DNA from: Sporomusa acidovorans
Lineage (GTDB): Bacteria > Bacillota > Negativicutes > Sporomusales > Sporomusaceae
Reading direction: 5' to 3'
Assembly: GCF_900101845.1 (NCBI RefSeq)
Contig: NZ_FNAM01000013.1
Location: 1 to 64,000, forward strand
DNA length: 64,000 nucleotides
In this document: positions 8,318 to 16,834 of the stretch, one piece after another
Layout of the letters: each line of letters opens with the position of its first letter
Numbering within the stretch: the stretch's first letter is position 1
Made by a program: the position numbers and the translations under genes
Notes under the pieces: generated by a model
Database searches by the model: none
What the model was told of the DNA's origin: nothing
Seen by the model: the letters and a program-made list of their open reading frames with translations, nothing else

Positions 8318-8803
8318 TCACTTGCGTTCAAATATTTTCTCACGCTGCTTTTCCAGCAGCAGCAGGAGAGGATACCCCAATGCATAGCACGCTATCGTTT
8401 CCCCGATAGCAACCAACACTGTTGTTGGTATTATCGGCAGTTCTGCGGTAAAATACAGCAATATGCCTACGTAGACGGCATTTAAAATGACCGGAGGCAG
8501 GGGCACCAGATACTTGTTTAGTATTTTTGCGGTAATACATGCTGCCAGGAGCGTAACCAGTGGTCCCAAAAGGATGTCATAGATTCCTTCTCCGACAAAA
8601 AAATTGGCAATGAGGCACCCCGCAAACAGGCCAGGTATCGCAGCGGACGTAAAATACGGCAATATAGTCAGGGCTTCCGCCAGTCTTACTTGAACCTGTC
8701 CGGAACTTATCGGCGCAAGGAAGATTGTCAGGGCGGCATACATTGCCGCAATTACAGCGGCCTCGGTAATAAATCGGACTGACTTTAAACGAGTATTATT
8801 CAT
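8318..8803 (-). CDS. queT: QueT-type transporter (queuosine-precursor ECF S component)
   Basis: A 161-residue integral membrane protein with about five helices. EAAVIAAMYAALTIFLAPIS and QVQVRLAEALTILPYF are typical of QueT, the substrate-binding subunit of an energy-coupling-factor importer thought to bring in preQ0/preQ1-like precursors. It needs shared EcfA/A'/T subunits encoded elsewhere. AAAGGAA precedes the ATG. I looked for a preQ1 riboswitch in the leader and did not find the consensus. The gene abuts the broken MFS gene in convergent orientation. Confidence 0.85.
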   Translation of the reverse strand: MNNTRLKSVRFITEAAVIAAMYAALTIFLAPISSGQVQVRLAEALTILPYFTSAAIPGLFAGCLIANFFVGEGIYDILLGPLVTLLAACITAKILNKYLVPLPPVILNAVYVGILLYFTAELPIIPTTVLVAIGETIACYALGYPLLLLLEKQREKIFERK

Positions 8804-8920
8804 GGTATATTCCTTTCATTTATAGATAAACACTACCTATTAATCATCTCTTCAATTTTATATTAATTTATCTATTAAAGCCATAATTATTAACTCATAC
8901 CTTATTTAGCAGTAAAATGA

Positions 8921-8949
8921 ACAAATCCTGCAATATTTGCAGGATTTGT
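8921..8949. terminator. perfect 13-bp stem-loop between queT and the GntR gene
   Basis: ACAAATCCTGCAA (8921-8933) and TTGCAGGATTTGT (8937-8949) are perfect complements around a TAT loop. Lying just beyond the end of the minus-strand GntR gene, it probably terminates that transcript, although the T tract is weak. Confidence 0.5.
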
Positions 8950-9004
8950 CTATAGAAAAGTGTCAGCAGGACAGAGGTATGCCGATCTACCTATGCTAAG
9001 CCAA

Positions 9005-9715
9005 TTACGACTTTAATTGTGTTTGTATAACTTTACGCGCCACCGCCAAATGTTCCCGCATTAAATCAACAGCACTTCTGGCGTCCTGTTTCACAATCGC
9101 CTGCAAAATTTGCTGATGATAGTTAAGCGCCACTTCATGCCGGCCGGGATTTTTCAGTGAATAATGACGCGAAAGGCGTAATAAATCAGACAAATATCCA
9201 TTAATTTTTGTAAGAACCAGATTATGGGCAGATTCAATTACGGCATTATGAAACTTTACGGAAGCCACATTCACTTCTTTACCCATATCAATATTGATCT
9301 TCATTTCCGTAACAGCCGCCTCCATAGCCTCAATATCATCAGCAGTGCGGCGCTCTGCCGCCAAGTGCACGGCCTGTATTTCAATGGCTTCCCGGGCTTC
9401 AAACAAATCCAGCAGTGCCAGCATGGGATCTTCAATCATAAAATCAATATGGTCCAGCACATGCCGCATTTTTATTTTTTTAACAAACACACCTTTGCCG
9501 CGAACCTGTTCAACGGCGCCCAAAAATTCCAGTATTTTTAAAGCCTCACGTACCGGAACACGGCTGATGTCATAATACTGAGCCAGTTCACGCTCTGAGG
9601 GAAGCACATCTCCCGCCTGTAAACGCCCCTCGCGGATAGCGTCCTTGATATCATCAACAATTTGACGATATAAATTATCACTGGATTTATCCATTGTTTT
9701 TTTCGAATGTCGCAT
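9005..9715 (-). CDS. FadR-type GntR regulator (FCD domain)
   Basis: A transcription factor with an N-terminal winged helix (YRQIVDDIKDAIREGRLQAG...LPSERELAQYYDISRVPVREAL) and a C-terminal helical FCD effector domain (from about residue 90; RxEIE-type helix LFEAREAIEIQAVHLAAERR and HNAVIESAHN with candidate metal-binding His). FadR/FCD proteins commonly sense carboxylic acids. ATG at 9715 has GGAAGAG upstream; a GTG at 9730 with GAGG is an alternative. Its position at the end of the tct gene set makes it the likely regulator of that operon, for which a fitting inverted repeat lies at 14859-14878. Confidence 0.9.
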   Translation of the reverse strand: MRHSKKTMDKSSDNLYRQIVDDIKDAIREGRLQAGDVLPSERELAQYYDISRVPVREALKILEFLGAVEQVRGKGVFVKKIKMRHVLDHIDFMIEDPMLALLDLFEAREAIEIQAVHLAAERRTADDIEAMEAAVTEMKINIDMGKEVNVASVKFHNAVIESAHNLVLTKINGYLSDLLRLSRHYSLKNPGRHEVALNYHQQILQAIVKQDARSAVDLMREHLAVARKVIQTQLKS

Positions 9716-9830
9716 AAAAATCTCTTCCACACTAATTTCCTCACATTCAACCAGCTATATTTGTTTGCAGTGTGTCCTGGATTTATTTACCTGACAAGCA
9801 ATCTTTCTGAGCACTACCAATCAATAAAAA

Positions 9831-10427
9831 TTACGCTCTTGTTTCGCCATCGTCAATTCCCAATTTACGGCGCCAATAGCGGGAATAGACGGCACCAAGC
9901 GGATTATGCGCCAGTACCCGGTCTTTGGCCACCAGACAGGATACCGGTGTGGCGGAAGCCCGCTGAAATAAAATATCATGACCGACACACAAGCCAATAG
10001 AAAAATTCAGTTCTGTCCTGGCGTCGGCCAGCACCTTAGCCTGTATTTTCGGGTTGCACATCGCTTCGAACTTATCTGCATGAATTTGTTCCAGGTCTAA
10101 ATGTTTTTTGCTGATACCACATATTTTGCAGCATACCGAATGTACCTCAAAGTACTTCTCAAAATAGGCCGCAATAACCTTGGTTTCCTTGACTAAACCA
10201 ATACAAAACGCCAGCCCGATTTTTTTTACGCCAAGTTCCTGCGCAAACGCCACGCTCTCTTCCAAACGGCACATTTTCATGTAATTGCGTCCTTCGATAC
10301 AAGTGGCTGCGGTCATAATCCGCTTGTCCTCTCCGGCATAAATTGCTTTTATATCTTCAGCGTCAAAGCCGGTGCAATTTTTTCCGGCATGATAACAGTC
10401 ATTATGCTTACACTGTGTACACTTCAC
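9831..10427 (-). CDS. DUF1847 cysteine-rich protein
   Basis: A 198-residue protein of the DUF1847 family. It opens with a Cys-rich, probably metal-binding segment, KCTQCKHNDCYHAGKNC, and has further cysteines in CCKICG (about residue 125) and GLCVGHD. The chosen start is GTG at 10427, because GAGGAGG lies 8 nt upstream and the Cys motif then begins at residue 3, as in relatives; a longer frame to 10481 overlaps the racemase-like remnant. Function unknown; cytosolic. It sits in the tct operon region, downstream of the decayed racemase-like gene. Confidence 0.75.
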   Translation of the reverse strand: MKCTQCKHNDCYHAGKNCTGFDAEDIKAIYAGEDKRIMTAATCIEGRNYMKMCRLEESVAFAQELGVKKIGLAFCIGLVKETKVIAAYFEKYFEVHSVCCKICGISKKHLDLEQIHADKFEAMCNPKIQAKVLADARTELNFSIGLCVGHDILFQRASATPVSCLVAKDRVLAHNPLGAVYSRYWRRKLGIDDGETRA

Positions 10428-10453
10428 ATGCGTTTCCTCCTCTAGCCGTATGG

Positions 10454-10773
10454 CTACTGTGTTCTCAGCAACAACCCGCAATTGTCCCTAGACTCTTTAT
10501 TGCCAATCTTCCTCAGCGCATACCAAAGACTGGCCTGATTGGAAGTAACCACAGGCTTTTTGAGCTGCATTTCCAAATAGGGAATCACTTCCATTGCTTG
10601 TGCGCCTCTTGCTGCAAATCATTCATGGTGTCTATATTGGTAAAATCCTGGTCTTTTTTGATGCGCGTACTATGGATACTCACACACTCCGGTTTATAAC
10701 GGTTAAAATCAGGCTCCATCACCTGATTCCTGGCTGAAATCAGCAAACCGATTTTATATTTCCAGGCCAGCAT
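10454..10773 (-). pseudogene. Asp/Glu racemase - maleate isomerase family remnant
   Basis: The N-terminus, WKYKIGLLISARNQVMEPDF and PECVSIHSTRIKKDQDF, and the C-terminus, read in another frame as IPYLEMQLKKPVVTSNQASL and WYALRKIGNKE, match the ends of arylmalonate decarboxylase/maleate cis-trans isomerase-type proteins. They are joined at about 10590 by a frameshift and a deletion of most of the roughly 240-residue enzyme, including both catalytic cysteine regions. The intact ancestor would have acted on a dicarboxylic acid, in keeping with the adjacent carboxylate transporter. Confidence 0.75.
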
Positions 10774-10811
10774 GACATCTTCTCCTTGTTATTGCTGGTA
10801 GACAGAATCTA

Positions 10812-11810
10812 TTATTTAGTTTCATGCCACTCGCAGCCTACAAAAGCCAGCCGGTCACCGCTTGATACCACAGGATTAAAACAGGTGGCAATCATGAACA
10901 TATCCTGTTCAGCATGCACATGTCCCACTTCCTTAAAGAAATCATAAATGGTAGCAATAAGGCCGCCTGCCGGAACAAAATCACCCGGCTTTACCGCCAT
11001 GCGTACTAAGCCGCCATAATCACTGCGCAAAAATTTTCTTTTCGTAATAATCAACTTTTTCTCAGATACGGGCAAATCCTTCGCTATCATGCCCAGTGCC
11101 GCCATGACATTTTCAATTCCCTGATAAGCCACTTGGATGGAGGATTCTTCCCAGCGTCCGCCGCCGCCCATTTCTGCCATAAAACAAGGAATATTGTGCT
11201 GCATGCACAATATGTCGAGAGCCCCGCTGGTCGTACCCGGAAGCTCGCCGCCGGCTGTTTTTAAATCGACACGGCAATTGGGATAGACCCCAAAAATTTT
11301 GGCCAGGCGGAACGCCTCTTCATTTGTCTTGTCATTGGCTTCGGCAACAAGTTTCGATACCGTATAAGGAGTCGCACTAAATAAGTGATTCAAAGTATGA
11401 AAATCAATCACATAGCCGGCTTTCTCCTTAAGTTCGCTGAAAATCACATGCGCTACACGTTCCGAATACAGGCCCTGGGGATTTCCCGGAAACTGCTGAT
11501 CCATATCCAATTGATCCAGCATACTGACCTTGGAGCGTCCCCAAAAAGCAATCGGATTTAAAATAGGAGTGATCACCAGCGTTCCCTGCAACTTGTCCGC
11601 AGCCAACTCCCAGAAAAAACGCCGCATAGCCCACAGGCCATTAAGTTCATCGCCATGCACAGCACCGGTCAGCCACAAAGTCGGCCCTGCTTGTTTGCCG
11701 CGCAGTACCATAACCGGAATACGAATATCGCTAAAACACGCCAATTCCCCTACTTTGATATAATCGCAGAAACGTTCTCCCGGTTGTATTTCATGATTAA
11801 AAATTTTCAT
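10812..11810 (-). CDS. aspartoacylase / succinylglutamate desuccinylase-family zinc hydrolase
   Basis: A 332-residue M14-like zinc deacylase. The first zinc motif is GAVHGDELNG (His and Glu, about residues 50-59); NPIAFWGRSK is the family substrate loop, and VIDFHTLN (about 138-145) carries the second His. The C-terminal domain (VRMAVKPGDFVPAGGLIATI) is the lipoyl-like barrel usual in this group. It would cleave an N-acyl or related amide bond of a small carboxylate; the substrate is unknown. The ATG overlaps the tctA stop by 4 bp (ATGA) with GAGGTGG upstream, so translation is coupled to the permease and the hydrolase probably acts on what the transporter imports. Confidence 0.85.
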   Translation of the reverse strand: MKIFNHEIQPGERFCDYIKVGELACFSDIRIPVMVLRGKQAGPTLWLTGAVHGDELNGLWAMRRFFWELAADKLQGTLVITPILNPIAFWGRSKVSMLDQLDMDQQFPGNPQGLYSERVAHVIFSELKEKAGYVIDFHTLNHLFSATPYTVSKLVAEANDKTNEEAFRLAKIFGVYPNCRVDLKTAGGELPGTTSGALDILCMQHNIPCFMAEMGGGGRWEESSIQVAYQGIENVMAALGMIAKDLPVSEKKLIITKRKFLRSDYGGLVRMAVKPGDFVPAGGLIATIYDFFKEVGHVHAEQDMFMIATCFNPVVSSGDRLAFVGCEWHETK

Positions 11811-13306
11811 GATGCCACCTCATTATTATTTCTGAAATAGTTGATAAGTAACTTGCCTAAAGGCCAAAGGATAAGCAAAAAAGCTATTCCCATCATAACG
11901 CCTGACAAAGGACGGGAAAAAAAGCCGGTGAGATCACCGCGGAATAAAACCGCCGACTGACGGAAACTGTCTTCCAGCATAGGACCAAGCACCATGCCCA
12001 AAGCCAACGGTGTTGGATCGTACCCGTATTTGCGGAAGAAATACCCCAGGAAACCAAACAATACCAATACGCCAAGATCAAAAATGCTGTTGCGTACCGA
12101 AAAAGCACCGATAAAACAGAACACGATGACTAATGGCATCAAATATTTGCCCGGAATACTGGCCACACGGGCAAACAACCCTACCAGCGGTAAATTCAGC
12201 ACCAGCAGCATAACATTACCGATATACATACTGGCAATCAGACCCCAGAACAATTCAGGATGATCCTGAATCAAAGTCGGCCCGGGGATAACATTATGCA
12301 GCATAAAAGCACCAAGCAAAACAGCCGGCAGAGGCGAAAAAGGCACACCCAAAGACAGCAACGGTACCAAAGCTCCACAGGAAGCCGCATTATTAGCCGT
12401 TTCCGGTCCGGCAACGCCCTCAATAGCGCCGGTACCGAATTTCTCCGGATGTTTGCTCAGTTTTTTCTCCATCCCGTAGGAAATAAACGTACTGATAATG
12501 TTAGCAGGTCCGGGAATCAGCCCAATCAAAAAGCCGCTGATGGTTCCCCGTACAATGGGACCGGCACTGTCCTTAAAATCCTGCTTGGACGGCAAAAGTT
12601 CCCGAAATTTCACCTTGAGAACTTCTAAAGGTTTAAATATATCTTCCGTACTGCTCAGTACCTCGGCAATACCGTATAAACCCATAATTACCGGGATAAA
12701 ATCCAGCCCCTGGACTAACGTCTGACTGCCAAAGGTAAAGCGTTCCATCCCGCCGATGGGGTCCATCCCCACCGTAGCCAAAGCGATACCGAAAAACATC
12801 ATTATATAGGATTTGATTACCTGTTTGCCGGTCAACCGTGTCAAGAGCAACAAGCCTAATAACGCAATACCAAAATATTCCGGCGGACCAAATTTAAGCG
12901 CAGCGCGGGCCAAAGCCGGCGCCATCAGCATAATCAGCACTACCCCTACCGTACCGGCCACAAAAGAACCAATGGCGGCAATCGATAGAGCCGGGCCGGC
13001 CTTGCCTTTTTTGGCCATCTGGTTGCCGTCAAGGCAGGTAATAACCGAGGCGGCCTCCCCCGGCACATTAACCAAAATAGACGTCGTAGAGCCGCCATAC
13101 ATAGAACCATAGTAAATACCCGCCAGCAAAATAAGGGCACTGGTTGTATCCATATTAAAGGTCACCGGCAGCAACAGCGACATGGCGCCAACCGGACCAA
13201 GGCCGGGCAATACGCCGACCAAAGTCCCCATGACCACTCCCACAAAGCACCATAAAAGATTAGGACCGGCAAGCACAGTGACAAGCCCTTGCATCAAATC
13301 TTCCAT
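11807..13306 (-). CDS. tctA: TctA-family large permease of a tripartite tricarboxylate transporter
   Basis: A 499-residue membrane protein with about 12 helices. The N-terminal GTLVGVLPGLGPVGAMSLLLP and the family motif YGSMYGGSTTSILVNVPGE (about residues 65-83) are diagnostic of TctA; the second pseudo-repeat includes GFLIGLIPGPANIISTFISY. It forms the cation-coupled channel with TctB and receives substrate from TctC. It lies 16 bp after tctB and overlaps the hydrolase gene by 4 bp. Confidence 0.95.
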   Translation of the reverse strand: MEDLMQGLVTVLAGPNLLWCFVGVVMGTLVGVLPGLGPVGAMSLLLPVTFNMDTTSALILLAGIYYGSMYGGSTTSILVNVPGEAASVITCLDGNQMAKKGKAGPALSIAAIGSFVAGTVGVVLIMLMAPALARAALKFGPPEYFGIALLGLLLLTRLTGKQVIKSYIMMFFGIALATVGMDPIGGMERFTFGSQTLVQGLDFIPVIMGLYGIAEVLSSTEDIFKPLEVLKVKFRELLPSKQDFKDSAGPIVRGTISGFLIGLIPGPANIISTFISYGMEKKLSKHPEKFGTGAIEGVAGPETANNAASCGALVPLLSLGVPFSPLPAVLLGAFMLHNVIPGPTLIQDHPELFWGLIASMYIGNVMLLVLNLPLVGLFARVASIPGKYLMPLVIVFCFIGAFSVRNSIFDLGVLVLFGFLGYFFRKYGYDPTPLALGMVLGPMLEDSFRQSAVLFRGDLTGFFSRPLSGVMMGIAFLLILWPLGKLLINYFRNNNEVAS

Positions 13307-13322
13307 ACTTCATCACTCACTT

Positions 13323-13784
13323 TCATAAATCCAACATCTCTAAGAACGGTTCCGGCAAGGGCAGTTGTAACACCACTTGAAAAATCAACACGGAAAAAAC
13401 AACCCCTAACAGGCTAAACCCGGTATTCCTAAGCCAGTCGTTATTTCCCAGCAAACGAGAAGCAACCAGCAAGACCAAAAAAGTGCTGACGGAAAATCCG
13501 GTCAATGGAATGAAAATAAAGTATACGACGATAGCAGCCGACACTTTTAAAAGCCGCAGGACAACTGCTTTCTCCAAGGTTTCTCCCCTAGTCTGACTGT
13601 TGCGGATTAAGGTAAACAGGGATAGCAATGCCCATAAACCGCCAATGATAGCAGGAAACATCCCCGGTCCCGGTTCTTTTAAACTGCCTGCGGAAAGACT
13701 GGCAACACCGCAAAGATAGCCCAGGGCCAATAGCAGATGAATACCGGCGATCATTTTATCCAACCCTAATTTACGCTCTGTCAT
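13323..13784 (-). CDS. tctB: TctB-family small permease subunit
   Basis: A 153-residue protein with four predicted helices, the usual size of TctB. Characteristic stretches are EPGPGMFPAIIGGLWALLSL (about residues 37-56) and a C-terminal LPLPEPF tail. The ATG overlaps the tctC stop codon (ATGA at 13781-13784), showing translational coupling. Confidence 0.92.
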   Translation of the reverse strand: MTERKLGLDKMIAGIHLLLALGYLCGVASLSAGSLKEPGPGMFPAIIGGLWALLSLFTLIRNSQTRGETLEKAVVLRLLKVSAAIVVYFIFIPLTGFSVSTFLVLLVASRLLGNNDWLRNTGFSLLGVVFSVLIFQVVLQLPLPEPFLEMLDL

Positions 13785-14779
13785 TTTGGCATCATCCCTA
13801 AATCAGAATAAATTTTACCGGTTAAATCGTACCAGTCTTGCAAGTCTTTTTTGGATTTGTCCGTATCACTATAGACAACCTGGTAGCCCATGTTCTTGGC
13901 AAAATCACGGAATTGCGCGTCCTCCAGCGTCTTTTGCAGTGCCGCTTGCAATGCCTTAGCTACATTTTCCGGTAAACCATTGGGCGCTACAATATAGTGA
14001 CTGGCACCACCGGCAACATCAATCCCCTGTTCTTTGGCCGTAGGCACATCTTTAATGGCATCTACACGCGTATCGGCAAATACGGCCAGGATTTTTGCTT
14101 CACCGGCCTTATACTGGTTCATGATTTCGCTGACATTAAGAAAGCCAACATCCACATGTCCGCCTAACAAACTGGGAATTAACTGACCGCTTCCCTGAAA
14201 GGGAACCGTCGTCAAAGAAATTCCGGCCTTTTGCGAAAAATTAACCCCTGTTAAATGAACTACCGTACCTTCACCCGGAATGCCGGCCGATAATTTACCC
14301 GGATTTTGTTTGGCATAATCAACTAATTCTTTGAGCGTATTCCAAGGAGCGTCCCTTTTGACGGCAACGGCCACCCGCAGGGAACCGACTTGTGCCAATG
14401 GCGTATATTTACTCAAATCATAAGGCGCTTTTACAACATGCAAGCCGGAAGACAATTCCCCACTTGATCCAAAAAGCAAGGTATAACCATCAGGATTTGC
14501 CGAAACGACTTCATTCGTTCCCACCGTACCCGACCCGCCCGGACGATTTACAACGTTAATCGGCTGGTTCAAATAGGTTTTGCCAACCTGCGCAATTTGC
14601 CTTGAAACCAAATCACTAACACCGCCGGCAGCAAAAGGCACTACTAACGTAATCGGTTTTGTAGGAAATTGGGCAACTTCTTTCTTCTGCGTTTTACTTG
14701 CTGTATTGCACCCCGATATTACCAGGACAAATGACAGCAGCGATACCATTAGGAAAATAGTTCTTTTTTTCATATTCAT
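13781..14779 (-). CDS. tctC: TctC-family solute-binding lipoprotein
   Basis: A 332-residue extracytoplasmic receptor. A lipoprotein signal peptide ends at the lipobox ISGC (Cys at about residue 24). The mature part starts FPTKPITLVVPFAAGGVSDLVSR, the TctC family signature, and includes VVNRPGGSGTVGTNEV and the DGYTLLFG strand. These proteins bind a carboxylate (citrate, tartrate, aromatic acids and others) in a pocket of two beta-alpha lobes; the ligand here is unknown. AGGGGG precedes the start. First gene of the operon. Confidence 0.95.
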   Translation of the reverse strand: MNMKKRTIFLMVSLLSFVLVISGCNTASKTQKKEVAQFPTKPITLVVPFAAGGVSDLVSRQIAQVGKTYLNQPINVVNRPGGSGTVGTNEVVSANPDGYTLLFGSSGELSSGLHVVKAPYDLSKYTPLAQVGSLRVAVAVKRDAPWNTLKELVDYAKQNPGKLSAGIPGEGTVVHLTGVNFSQKAGISLTTVPFQGSGQLIPSLLGGHVDVGFLNVSEIMNQYKAGEAKILAVFADTRVDAIKDVPTAKEQGIDVAGGASHYIVAPNGLPENVAKALQAALQKTLEDAQFRDFAKNMGYQVVYSDTDKSKKDLQDWYDLTGKIYSDLGMMPK

Positions 14780-14858
14780 CGTACATACCCCCTGATTTTT
14801 GCAAAATGTTAATACCCCTGCCGTTATATTTGTGATATAGCAGCCATCACCCCCTTTG

Positions 14859-14878
14859 CAGGTATACTGGTATACCTG
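14859..14878. promoter_or_regulatory. perfect inverted repeat, candidate GntR/FadR operator
   Basis: CAGGTATAC and GTATACCTG are perfect 9-bp arms around TG, 80 bp before tctC. The GTATAC cores and spacing resemble operators bound by FadR-type dimers. The regulator encoded at 9005-9715 is the natural candidate. Confidence 0.55.
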
Positions 14879-14967
14879 TATTTACCTTTAAAATTCTTTT
14901 ATCACCTTATATCATAATTATCAGCATTAACGCTAGTTCTTTCTTGATCTGCTGTCACAATCAGCAT

Positions 14968-15020
14968 AAAAAAACAAAAGAAGACTTAACTTCTCTTGAT
15001 AATAAGAGAAATTAGCCTTC
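14968..15020 (-). terminator. intrinsic terminator in the tct leader
   Basis: On the minus strand the arms 15020-15004 and 14997-14980 pair over about 17 positions with minor wobble, with loop ATTATC, followed by TTTTGTTTTTTT at 14978-14967. It is a strong terminator placed between the consensus promoter at 15090-15118 and tctC. Confidence 0.7.
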
Positions 15021-15083
15021 AGTTCGTACTGATCAGCTCGTCTTTGCATACAAGCATATGTTATTGTTAATAATTATGTGATG
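14970..15083 (-). ncRNA. candidate short terminated RNA or attenuating leader
   Basis: Transcription from the promoter at 15090-15118 would begin near 15083 and stop at the terminator near 14968, yielding about 115 nt with no ribosome site or open frame of note. Its 5' half contains complementary stretches (GCTTGTATGCAAAGACGAGC). It matches no RNA family I can name. It could be an independent small RNA or a regulated leader of tctC. Confidence 0.35.
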
Positions 15084-15089
15084 CTTAAA

Positions 15090-15118
15090 ATTATATAAAA
15101 TGATTATGATACTGTCAA
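15090..15118 (-). promoter_or_regulatory. consensus sigma-A promoter
   Basis: On the minus strand TTGACA (15118-15113) and TATAAT (15095-15090) are separated by exactly 17 bp. Both hexamers are perfect. It points towards tctC. Confidence 0.8.
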
Positions 15119-15218
15119 GTGTATTTTTGTTTGAGAATCAGGTAAGTTCAAAACAAAACACGGGTGATTGCCAGTTGTGAGATTGCTATCCTGCAAATAT
15201 TCTTACTACGGAAGAACC

Positions 15219-15347
15219 TCACACAAACAGGTAGCTGGTCATAGACAAAGCACCTTTCGTACAGGCAGCATTAAAGATCGTAAGTTGATCTTCTTCTCGT
15301 GAGGCCCCTAGTATATACAACAAGGGGTAAAAGTGTATTCGTTCACG
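15219..15347 (-). pseudogene. C-terminal remnant of a DODA-type extradiol dioxygenase
   Basis: About 42 codons ending at 15219 read ERIHFYPLLYILGAS, DQLTIFNA and GALSMTSYLF. This is the C-terminal end of class III extradiol (4,5-DOPA dioxygenase-like) proteins, where a conserved His precedes LLPLLY and the chain ends in SMTSYxF. The remaining 200 or so residues are missing upstream, so it is a dead fragment. Confidence 0.6.
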
Positions 15348-15553
15348 CTTTCTGGAAACAGATGATTGGAGAGCTTGGTATCCCTGCTGCGGAAGACTCG
15401 GCATCTGAATGCCACATTCAAGCAGCGGATAACTTTCTGCCATTAACAAACCCGCATTGCGCTACATCCAAAAAAGCCTGGATATTTCGGAATACGCATT
15501 ACTATTAGTGAAATACTAAAATTGATAAACAACTATAAGGAGTTGCTAAAATT

Positions 15554-16096
15554 ATGAGCAATCAGATATTATTTTGGTCTATATTAGTCCTGCCCTGGTT
15601 GACTTTGATCTTTATGAAAAAAGAAACTATAAAGCGTTTCATGCCTGTTGCTCTCTTCTCTACGCTTGCCAGTGTATTAGCTGTAGAAGTGGGAGAAAAT
15701 TTAGGATGGTTTATTTATGAGGCAGCAGCTTCCCCGCTACGAACAGGTTCATATATTATTTTTGGATTAAATCCCGTCATTACTATATGGCTATTTCACT
15801 TTATATATGGTAAATTTTGGACATACCTATTAATCGATACGGTTTTAAACTTTGGTTTTATCTATTTATTTCATGTTTATTTTCTAGGCAGTAGAGGGCT
15901 TTTTCAGGAGATAGGTATTACTCCTTCGCTAAATGCGTTGATAACTACTATCGTTGGCGTTATGGCATACGGCTATCAGGTGTGGCAAGAAGAAATATTT
16001 GCTTGCCCTGAAAAAGCCGGTTTTAAAACCAACCTGCAACCGGCAACAGCGAAGCCATTGCAAAATGAAAAAGAAAATCCACACAATGATAAGTAA
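15554..16096 (+). CDS. CBO0543-family membrane protein
   Basis: A 180-residue protein with about five hydrophobic helices and a polar C-terminal tail. It matches the CBO0543 family of small Firmicute membrane proteins by its N-terminal ILVLPWLTLIFMKKETIKRFMP, the VEVGENLGWFIY stretch, and the helix before VYFLGSRGLF. Function unknown. AAGGAG lies upstream of the ATG. Monocistronic; no partner is evident. Confidence 0.65.
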   Translation: MSNQILFWSILVLPWLTLIFMKKETIKRFMPVALFSTLASVLAVEVGENLGWFIYEAAASPLRTGSYIIFGLNPVITIWLFHFIYGKFWTYLLIDTVLNFGFIYLFHVYFLGSRGLFQEIGITPSLNALITTIVGVMAYGYQVWQEEIFACPEKAGFKTNLQPATAKPLQNEKENPHNDK

Positions 16097-16177
16097 AGCC
16101 ACTATTTTTGGAAAATATTTTTTCAAAATGCACAAGATATAAAAAAATAATTCTTGCGAATAGCGAAGAATTGGCAT

Positions 16178-16504
16178 TTAATGAGCCGGTCCCTTTAAAT
16201 TAAGAAATATGACACCCATAATAATTAATAGTATACCGATGCCGCTGAATACGGTAAGATGTTCTTTCCAAATAAGAACCCCTATCAATGCCGTTAGCGC
16301 TGTTCCCACGCCTGACCAAATGGCATACGCGATACTTAACGGAATGGATGTTAGCGCTTGTGACATTAAATAAAAAGAGGAACTCATTCCGCCAATAAAT
16401 GCCATGCTGGGAATTAGTTTTGTAAATCCTGCTGATGCCTTCAGCATGGATGTAGCAAAAAGCTCAAGGGTAATTGCTATACCCAAAAGTACATATCCAT
16501 TCAT
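16178..16504 (-). CDS. SMR-family multidrug efflux protein (EmrE/Qac-like)
   Basis: A 108-residue four-helix small multidrug resistance transporter. The essential membrane Glu is in AITLELFATSMLK (Glu14), and helix 3 carries AYAIWSGVGTALTALIG, the signature of the Qac/EmrE branch rather than the guanidinium (Gdx) branch. Works as a proton-coupled antiparallel dimer exporting cationic compounds. The leader contains neither a ykkC nor a mini-ykkC motif that I can see. Confidence 0.88.
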   Translation of the reverse strand: MNGYVLLGIAITLELFATSMLKASAGFTKLIPSMAFIGGMSSSFYLMSQALTSIPLSIAYAIWSGVGTALTALIGVLIWKEHLTVFSGIGILLIIMGVIFLNLKGPAH

Positions 16505-16739
16505 ACTCTTCCTCCCTGGTTAAAGAAATTTGCCATAGGATTTTCTCCATACATAACTTCAAAACTATTATATTCCGCCAAAACGGTAAGGTAAAGATTT
16601 CCGGACAAATAAGCCTTCTACATGTTGGCAAGTTATTGTTACGCTTGCGCTTTGTCGCTAATTAGCTTCAAAAAGGGGATATGTAATTTTTGCTTTGGTT
16701 TCTTCCAAGCTAGCCAAATAGAACAGTGCAAACAGTCCA

Positions 16740-16783
16740 ACAGCCGTCAGTTCTTTGTAAAATTGCAAAGAGCTGACGGCTGT
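16740..16783. repeat. 18-bp stem-loop in the gap upstream of the SMR gene
   Basis: ACAGCCGTCAG.TTCTTTG (16740-16757) pairs with CAAAGAGCTGACGGCTGT (16766-16783) with one G-U pair. No T tract follows on the plus strand. It sits just beyond the end of the WG-repeat gene on the minus strand, so it probably marks that transcript's 3' end. The remaining 16505-16739 shows no gene. Confidence 0.5.
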
Positions 16784-16834
16784 CTTGCTGCCATTATAGA
16801 ATCTTTGATGTGGCATTCGCCGAACAGAAAATAA

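Noticed and set aside
8804..8900. preQ1 riboswitch in the queT leader
   Set aside because: The AGAGGTTCTAGC...CTAA core of preQ1-I was not found, and nothing suggested preQ1-II or III.
14968..15060. T-box leader or ribozyme
   Set aside because: No T-box sequence (GGTGG region) and no hammerhead core; only a promoter and terminator can be supported.
16505..16680. Guanidine riboswitch upstream of the SMR transporter
   Set aside because: No ykkC, mini-ykkC or ykkC-III signature, and the transporter itself has the Qac/EmrE rather than the Gdx motif.
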